Source of the DNA: Buddleja alternifolia
Lineage: Eukaryota > Streptophyta > Magnoliopsida > Lamiales > Scrophulariaceae
Direction: 5' to 3'
Assembly (NCBI GenBank): GCA_019426215.1
Contig: CM033405.1
Coordinates: forward strand, 2,953,001-3,017,000
Length of the DNA: 64,000 nt
Shown here: positions 58,504 to 64,000 of the stretch, one piece after another
Numbering within the stretch: position 1 is the stretch's first letter
Layout: the number at the start of each line of letters is the position of its first letter
The notes under the pieces: generated by a model
What the model saw: the letters and a program-made list of their open reading frames with translations, nothing else
What the model was told of the DNA's origin: nothing
Databases searched by the model: none
Position numbers and translations under genes: made by a program

Positions 58504-61500
58504 TTACCCTTTCTTGGCATCATCAAGAGAGGTTTTCAACTCAGCGACTTCTCTTCGCAAGAGTCGAACTTTATCAACTAAGAGAGCGACTTGATGAGCG
58601 ACGCTCTGAGCAGCGGCATCGGTCGAAGTATGTCTTTCAGCATCAGCCGAAGCGCTCTGAGCTAAGTGACAATTAAATTTGGATGAGAGTTCAGCGACAA
58701 GTGGTGATATGCTGTTCATGATTGTGATAGTGCTTTTATTGGAAGCGTTTGCAATATCACGACTTCGCGTATCAGACATTATGCGGATTTGTCTATCAGC
58801 AGCCTCAAATATCTTGGAGCAGGAACCTTCAATGTTGGTGAGCGAGTTCCGTACTGCCTGTCTAAAATCGCTAGTGTCTGAATCACTCTCTGAATCCAAA
58901 TCGGAAGAAGGATGCTCAGGAGCCGGAATGAGTCCGTAAGAGCTAGAAATTGCAGCCTTGCCTTTGGATTTATCTTTGATAAATGGCTCATCAGGCTTTT
59001 GAGCAATTTCAGCGTGCACTTCTTCAATCGCTTGATCCATGATTGGATTTGCAATCACTGGGGGCTCAACTACCAGGGCGCTAGAAGAATCTGGCAAAGA
59101 GGCTTCTGGAATTTGAGCGTCATCCTCAGTAGAAGCACTTTCTTCTTCAATTATTTGGATTGGGGAAGAAGAATCTTCAATAGCAATGACCCAGAGTGGG
59201 CTTAGTGCTTCTAGCACATGCCTTGGACTTATTAAGCTGTTTTGAGGAATAAAGAAGATAGCGTCTTCTCGCTCTTTAGTGCTTAGAGCAAGCTGCACGC
59301 CTTTCGGTAAATTAATTCCTGAAGTATAAGATTGGAAAAAGTCCAAAATAAATGGCATCAGCGCTTGAGCTGCTTCTTGGTCCACTGGCCTGATCAGCGA
59401 TATCATCTTGGCCACTTGAATGTTCTGTTGACTAAAGAGCACAAGGTGTAAATTATATCCTCTGAAATTGCTTAACCCTGAGTAATGATTAAAAGATATG
59501 TCCAGCACTTGGGTATTTTCTATCACTGTTCTCATGTCTCTGTGGAATTCAGCAAACTCAACATGCTCATTTGAAACATCGACAAAAATTTGACTTTGGC
59601 CGGGAAGAAGCGGTTGTTTGCTGGAGGAGGCTTCTTCGTTCAAATCGGGAAAGACACGTGAACAAACGCTTGACGAGGATGCAAGATGTAGCGTCCACCT
59701 TGGCTGAATAAAGCTAGTTGCTGGCGAATGTAGATTTCTATTGGTTGCCTATAGCGTGGTAAGTCGCTGACATTGCCTGCAATGTGCTGACGCTGTTGAA
59801 GCAAAAAGGTCGCAAGTCCTCGGCGTCTGTATTCAATTCCAAATTCAAAGAGGAATGGATATCTCACGAGTTCTTTAAGAGTATAGAAATGTAGAACGAA
59901 CTCTTCAGCCCATCTGGCTGTATCCATCATCCATCGCTTGCCAAGCTTGTCAGCTTTCTTTAGTTCTTTTCTAGCGGCAAGGAATTTCTCGAAGCGTGTA
60001 GTTTCTTCATCGTAATCCTCAGCCTATAATCTGGCAAGATATTCTCGGGCTTCATCTTCTATCCACAAATTAACAGGATTTGGACGCTCAGCAACTACTG
60101 GTCCTTTTCCTTTCCAAAGCTTGAGTGGATTAGGAGAGACGGCATTCTGAGGAGAGTTGACGACTTTGGGGAGAGCCGAATATCCTATTTTGTTTAAATC
60201 TTCTTCATCAGGATTTTTGTTCCAATCGCCCATGTGGGGATTTTTGAAAACAATCTTGCTGGCTCGAAGAGGATAAAAGGATTCGTCTGAGCGACCGGTG
60301 AAATTAAACCGTGCTTGATCAAAATCTGCTCTATTAAACACTGGTCGACGAATATATTCAAAGCTAGATTGGAGTCGCTCCAAGCTGTAGAGTCCTAAAT
60401 CGGCAAACTGCTCAAAGAATTCAAACTTTTGAGAGTTGGAAAGATCAGGCCGATGGAGAGTTGTTTGAAAAGAGATTTTGAGTTCTGCAAGCGTCTGAGT
60501 ATCTCGTTCTCGAGCGGCATAATAAAATTCAAAATCAGGAGAATATCCGCGAGAAAAGAAATCGATGACACGAAGAGGAGATCCTGTTGGAGTAGGAACA
60601 AGAGCAATTGCTTTTGTTGGGATGGGGGCCACTTCTATCGACCTCTCAGCATTTACAGTCGCTTCACTAGATGAAGATGTTTCAGCATCTGGAAGGACTT
60701 GAGATGCTTCTTTTGCAATACCCACAACAGTTGCCATATCCACATCTACTTCAATGGGAACCTCTGAGGGTGGAGGTGCATCAGCGTCTGGTGCGTCTTG
60801 AGCTGATACATATAAGCGTTTGAGAAAAGCAAGCAAAATTTCTACTAAGTAGAAATTACAAAGAAAAGAATGAAACGCTTACCCTGAGGAATATCATCGA
60901 CTGATGTAGTTGCTTGATCAGTTTCGATATTAGGTACAGGTTTCTCAGGCTCCGGGACTTCTTCTTCTGATTCTAAATCGAGAAAAGAAGTTATAGGATC
61001 AGCACGAATGGGAATACGTAATTCTTCAAGAGTGTTGAGAACATATTGAATATTCGCTTCACATTGCGCTGAAAGAGTTTTTGTCCTAGCGTTAGAGACT
61101 TAGAAACTAACAAGGAAAGGGTAAACTAATTTGCTTAGCAAATACTAACCCCGAACACTAGAAAGCCTCTCAGATTGAGTAGCGGCTTGAGGATCTGAGC
61201 TAATTTCGGGAACAGCGTCAGAGGGAGGAACGCTCACTGACTCTCCAAGCACTGGATTCGCTGAAATGCTTGTAGACGTGGCTGGAGTAAAGAGAGGAGT
61301 ACGCCGTCGGGCAAGCGGGACTTCTTTTGCTACTTCTTCCTCTTCTTCAGGAACAGAGAAGATAAAAGCTGGAGGAGGAGAGGGAGATTTAGGAGAAGGA
61401 GAAGGAGATTTTTGTTTCTTCTTGGACTCCGACTTCTGCTTCTTCTTGGCGGGCTCTGGCGTTTGCTTTTTTACTGCCTGGGCTGGTTCAACGACTTTGA

Positions 61501-62431
61501 GAATGATTTTTCTTTTTGGTCGCTTAACCACCACTACTTCTTCAGACGAGGATGATGATGAAGAGGAAGACGCTTGCTCTTCATCATCACTGCGAACAAC
61601 TCCTTTGTCTTGAAATCGTTCACGCTTCTCCTTGGGAACCGCTGCACCACCATGTTTTTTTGGTTTGAGCAGCTCGCTAATTATCTTCTTGCCATAGAAT
61701 TTTAACGCTGGGATCTTCTTTCCAGCGGAGTTTGTAAAACTGCAAGCGCTTAAAATTCTACTTAACACAATCCCATAAGGCTTGGGATTAACTGACTTGG
61801 CCATCGCTGCCTTAAAGCGATTAAAAACATAGAGAGACCAATTAATTTTTAATTTCGTCAGAATGGCCACCATCATCTTGTACTGAATATTTGTAACTTT
61901 ATCGAATGTCCCCTTTCTGCATTCGATCATCTTGGCGCAAATGTCCACGAGAACGACATATTCGCCCTTCATGTCGTTCTTCTTGAAGTTTGGCTTATAA
62001 GCAGCTTCGACTCCATCTTTCTTGATCAACTCCCAGACTTTAGTCGCATCACTAAGAGTAACAAGTTCTACTTCACCATCATCATTAGGTAAGTTCAACA
62101 GGGAAGATATCAGTGAAGGAGTGAGAACAAAGGTCTCACGAGCAAAAGGGAAGACGCAGGAAATAGAGTTTCCGTCGTCAGAAATTTTAGCATTGTTGAA
62201 GAAATAGAGAGATTCTTATTCAAAGTAGTTAAAAATAGTGGTAATCATATCTCTCAAACCAGATTCTTGAACGAGTGGAAGAACCGTTCGTAGAGCGAAG
62301 TTCTGGTTATCAAACAGGTAGTCCTAGTTAACAAGAAATCCGGCGTTAACCGTGACTGGATTTTCAGCGCGGGAAGTTTCTCCGGTAGCAGATTTGGATG
62401 ATTTGGAAGATTGTGAAGCTTTGGGTGCCAT
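58504..62431 (-). pseudogene. Sirevirus envelope-like ORF with two introns, broken
   Basis: Starts MAPKASQSSKSSKSATGE. Exon 1 is 62431-61150, exon 2 is 61068-60883 and exon 3 starts at 60802. Introns of 81 and 80 nt (GTTAGT...TTTCAG and GTAAGC...TATCAG) are both phase 1, and each next exon restores the frame (Ala-Gln at both joins). Exon 1 has a block around VDICAKMIECRKGTFDKVTN and KPYGIVLSRIL that resembles the putative plant transposon protein domain, then Ser, Lys and Pro-Ser runs. The end (VRLLRREVAELKTSL) looks coiled-coil. The role of such ORFs is unknown; no fusion peptide or clear membrane segment was seen. Lesions: TAG at 62326, TAA at 62218, TAG at 60026 and a frame change near 59645. 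Confidence 0.7.
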
Positions 62432-62552
62432 TGCTAAAAGTTTGAAGCTTTTTGAAGGAATGAAATAAGTTTTTTCCTTGAAAGAGATGAAGATTTTACA
62501 GCAGAGAGAGAGTTTGGAAGTGATAAAGTCTGACTGTAAAAGCCTTGAAGAA

Positions 62553-62560
62553 TATATATA
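62553..62560 (-). promoter_or_regulatory. TATA motif upstream of the envelope-like ORF
   Basis: The minus strand reads CTATATATATTC about 122 nt before the ATG at 62431. It could start a separate mRNA for this ORF; not tested. Confidence 0.35.
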
Positions 62561-62602
62561 GAGGCAAAAATAACTCCTCAGTTGCTTAGATGACTGCCAC
62601 AT

Positions 62603-63333
62603 GTGACATCATTGAATTTTGAAAAATTGAAAAGTGTGAATCTGAGCCATTTATGCATAAGTACGGATGTCAAAAGGTGCGGTAAAATAGGTTAATTGTT
62701 ACAAAATAGAGAGATTTTGGGATCCGCAGTTACCCATTTAATTGAAAAACGTTTAAAAAATTTTGAAATTTTCAGCGTGAAATACACGCACCTGATAGTA
62801 CACTGGCACGTACTCAGACTTATGTAGTCACTGAACCGCCTAGGTTTAGATAGGAATTATAACCGTCAGTTTGATTTGATAGGCACGTGTGGGTAGTTAT
62901 CAAATCTAATCTTTTGGACTTATCCACACGTTACTTTTAGCGATGAAAACTATGCATGATTTTTAGAGAAATTTACTAAGCGTTAAAGTGGGGATCCTTT
63001 AACGCTTAAGTCTTTTTGAAAACAAAATTTAATTTTGTAAAGTTTGAGATAAAGTCAATCGCTTGAACTGATAAAGGACATTTTCATTTATTAGAGATTG
63101 ACTTTGTCATGCAAAGAAAATAAAAAAATAAGAGATAAGTGCTAGTGATCAATGATTAAAAATTTTAAAGTCATTTTTTATCACAGTCGCTTTATATATT
63201 GAGACAAGTACAATTTTAAAATTCCTCCTAAAATTGATGACTTGTTTCAGATTTGTGATAAACTCTTTAGACATAAACATAAAGTGGATTCCCCCTAAAT
63301 TTTATGCCTATAAAGATATGATGCTCTTATGAT
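62603..63333. other. Spacer between pol and the envelope-like ORF
   Basis: No frame of note. AT-rich with short GCGTTAAA words that recur through the element. Confidence 0.4.
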
Positions 63334-64000
63334 TTAAGCGTTTAAATCAATCATACCTAATTCACTTTTCAAAGTGAGAAAGCGTTGTTCGTTGAGCGCT
63401 TTGGTGAAGATATCTGCCAATTGTTTGTCAGTTCCAATGAAATGCATGGAGATATCTTTCTTTTGAACATGATCATGCAAGAAATGGTATCTAATGTCAA
63501 TGTGTTTGGTTCTAGAATGAAGGACAGGATTTTGGGTCATAGCTAAAACGTTTTGGTTATTACAATGGATTGGGGTAGGACCTAAGATTGTTCCATAATC
63601 TCTAAGTTGTTGCCTCATCCAAAAGATTTGTGCACAACAGTTCCCAGCGGCTACATATTCTGTCTCAGCGGTAGACGTCGTTATGGATTGTTGTTTCTTA
63701 CTATGCCACAAAACTAGTTTATCTCCTAGAAATTGACATGTACCACTAGTACTTTTTCTATCTATTTTGCATCCTGCAAAATCTGCTTCTGAATAACCAA
63801 TTAGTTCAAAAGGAGAGTCCCTTGGATACCATAAGCCCACATTTTGTGTGCCTTTTAGGTATTTAAGGATTCTCTTGGTAGCATTTAAGTGTGATTCTCT
63901 AGGATCAGCTTGAAAGCGTGCACACATGCATATCGAAAACATAATATCTGGTCTACTAGCAGTAAGATAAAGAAATGATCCAATGATACCTCTATAGTTA
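63334..64000 (-). CDS. Copia pol C-terminus: RNase H domain, partial
   Basis: The open frame runs from the window edge (NYRGIIGSFLYLTASRPDIM) to a stop at 63334, about 221 residues. RNase H marks: YSEADFAGCKIDRKSTSG (catalytic Asp), STAETEYVAAGNC (catalytic Glu), NPVLHSRTKHIDIRYHFL (with Asp) and LADIFTKAL near the end. It degrades the RNA strand during reverse transcription. No stop interrupts the visible part. The reverse transcriptase lies outside the window. Confidence 0.9.
   Translation of the reverse strand, partial: NYRGIIGSFLYLTASRPDIMFSICMCARFQADPRESHLNATKRILKYLKGTQNVGLWYPRDSPFELIGYSEADFAGCKIDRKSTSGTCQFLGDKLVLWHSKKQQSITTSTAETEYVAAGNCCAQIFWMRQQLRDYGTILGPTPIHCNNQNVLAMTQNPVLHSRTKHIDIRYHFLHDHVQKKDISMHFIGTDKQLADIFTKALNEQRFLTLKSELGMIDLNA

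Larger units (their letters stand above)
56275..64000 (-). mobile_element. Sirevirus-type Copia element, 3' half
   Basis: On the minus strand: end of pol (RNase H, 64000-63334), spacer, long envelope-like ORF with introns (62431-58504), a further small ORF (58437-58045), polypurine tract AAAAGGGGGAAAT and 3' LTR from 57779. An extra ORF between pol and the LTR, and this kind of tract, are Sirevirus hallmarks. The 5' half lies beyond the window. In-frame stops show it is not autonomous. Confidence 0.8.

Noticed and set aside
58424..58510. A third intron at the end of the envelope-like ORF
   Set aside because: GGGTAA could be a donor and TTTGAAG an acceptor, but the phases do not match, so joining gives a stop.

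Overview
The window is nuclear DNA from a flowering plant. Genes carry short GT-AG introns, the intergenic space is AT-rich, and Copia, Gypsy (Tat-like), LINE, SINE, hAT and Mutator-like elements fill most of it. The protein fragments look eudicot, probably asterid/Lamiales-like, but this rests on recall and was not tested. No rRNA, tRNA gene, CRISPR array or bacterial-type operon was seen.

Layout. 1-1583 is the 3' end of a Tat-like Gypsy element with an antisense ORF and a 3' LTR. 1631-2302 holds tandem repeats. 2303-5599 is a decayed minus-strand LINE, followed by an intact-looking SINE (5780-5976). 6717-16022 is the intron-containing N-terminal part of a Furry/cell-morphogenesis-protein gene with two frameshifts and a truncated end. 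17.3-51.4 kb is a decaying cluster of minus-strand 2-oxoglutarate/Fe(II) dioxygenase genes of the DAO (auxin oxidase) type. Copy A is complete but frameshifted, B is one exon, C is an exon plus a fragment split by a TNT1-like Copia element, D is complete and intact, and E is an exon 1 fragment next to a 1.6-kb solo LTR. 51.97-55.1 kb is a saccharopine-dehydrogenase-like pseudogene. 56.3-64 kb is the 3' half of a minus-strand Sirevirus-type Copia element (RNase H, long envelope-like ORF, PPT, LTR).

How parts relate. The order A-type, D-type fragment, A-type fragment, D-type suggests that a two-gene unit was duplicated and the inner members then decayed. Introns shared between paralogues act as empty sites that date insertions. 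D has a 157-bp MITE with a perfect 10-bp target duplication and a solo LTR, and B lacks both. D is the only member that looks able to encode a full enzyme (304 aa).

The most unusual signals are two clean phase-1 spliceosomal introns of about 80 nt inside the Sirevirus envelope-like ORF, with a TATA motif upstream of that ORF; an antisense ORF with its own TATA box in the Tat-like element; and a family of foldback Mutator-like elements sharing GGGAAAATYGC ends, one with almost identical arms.
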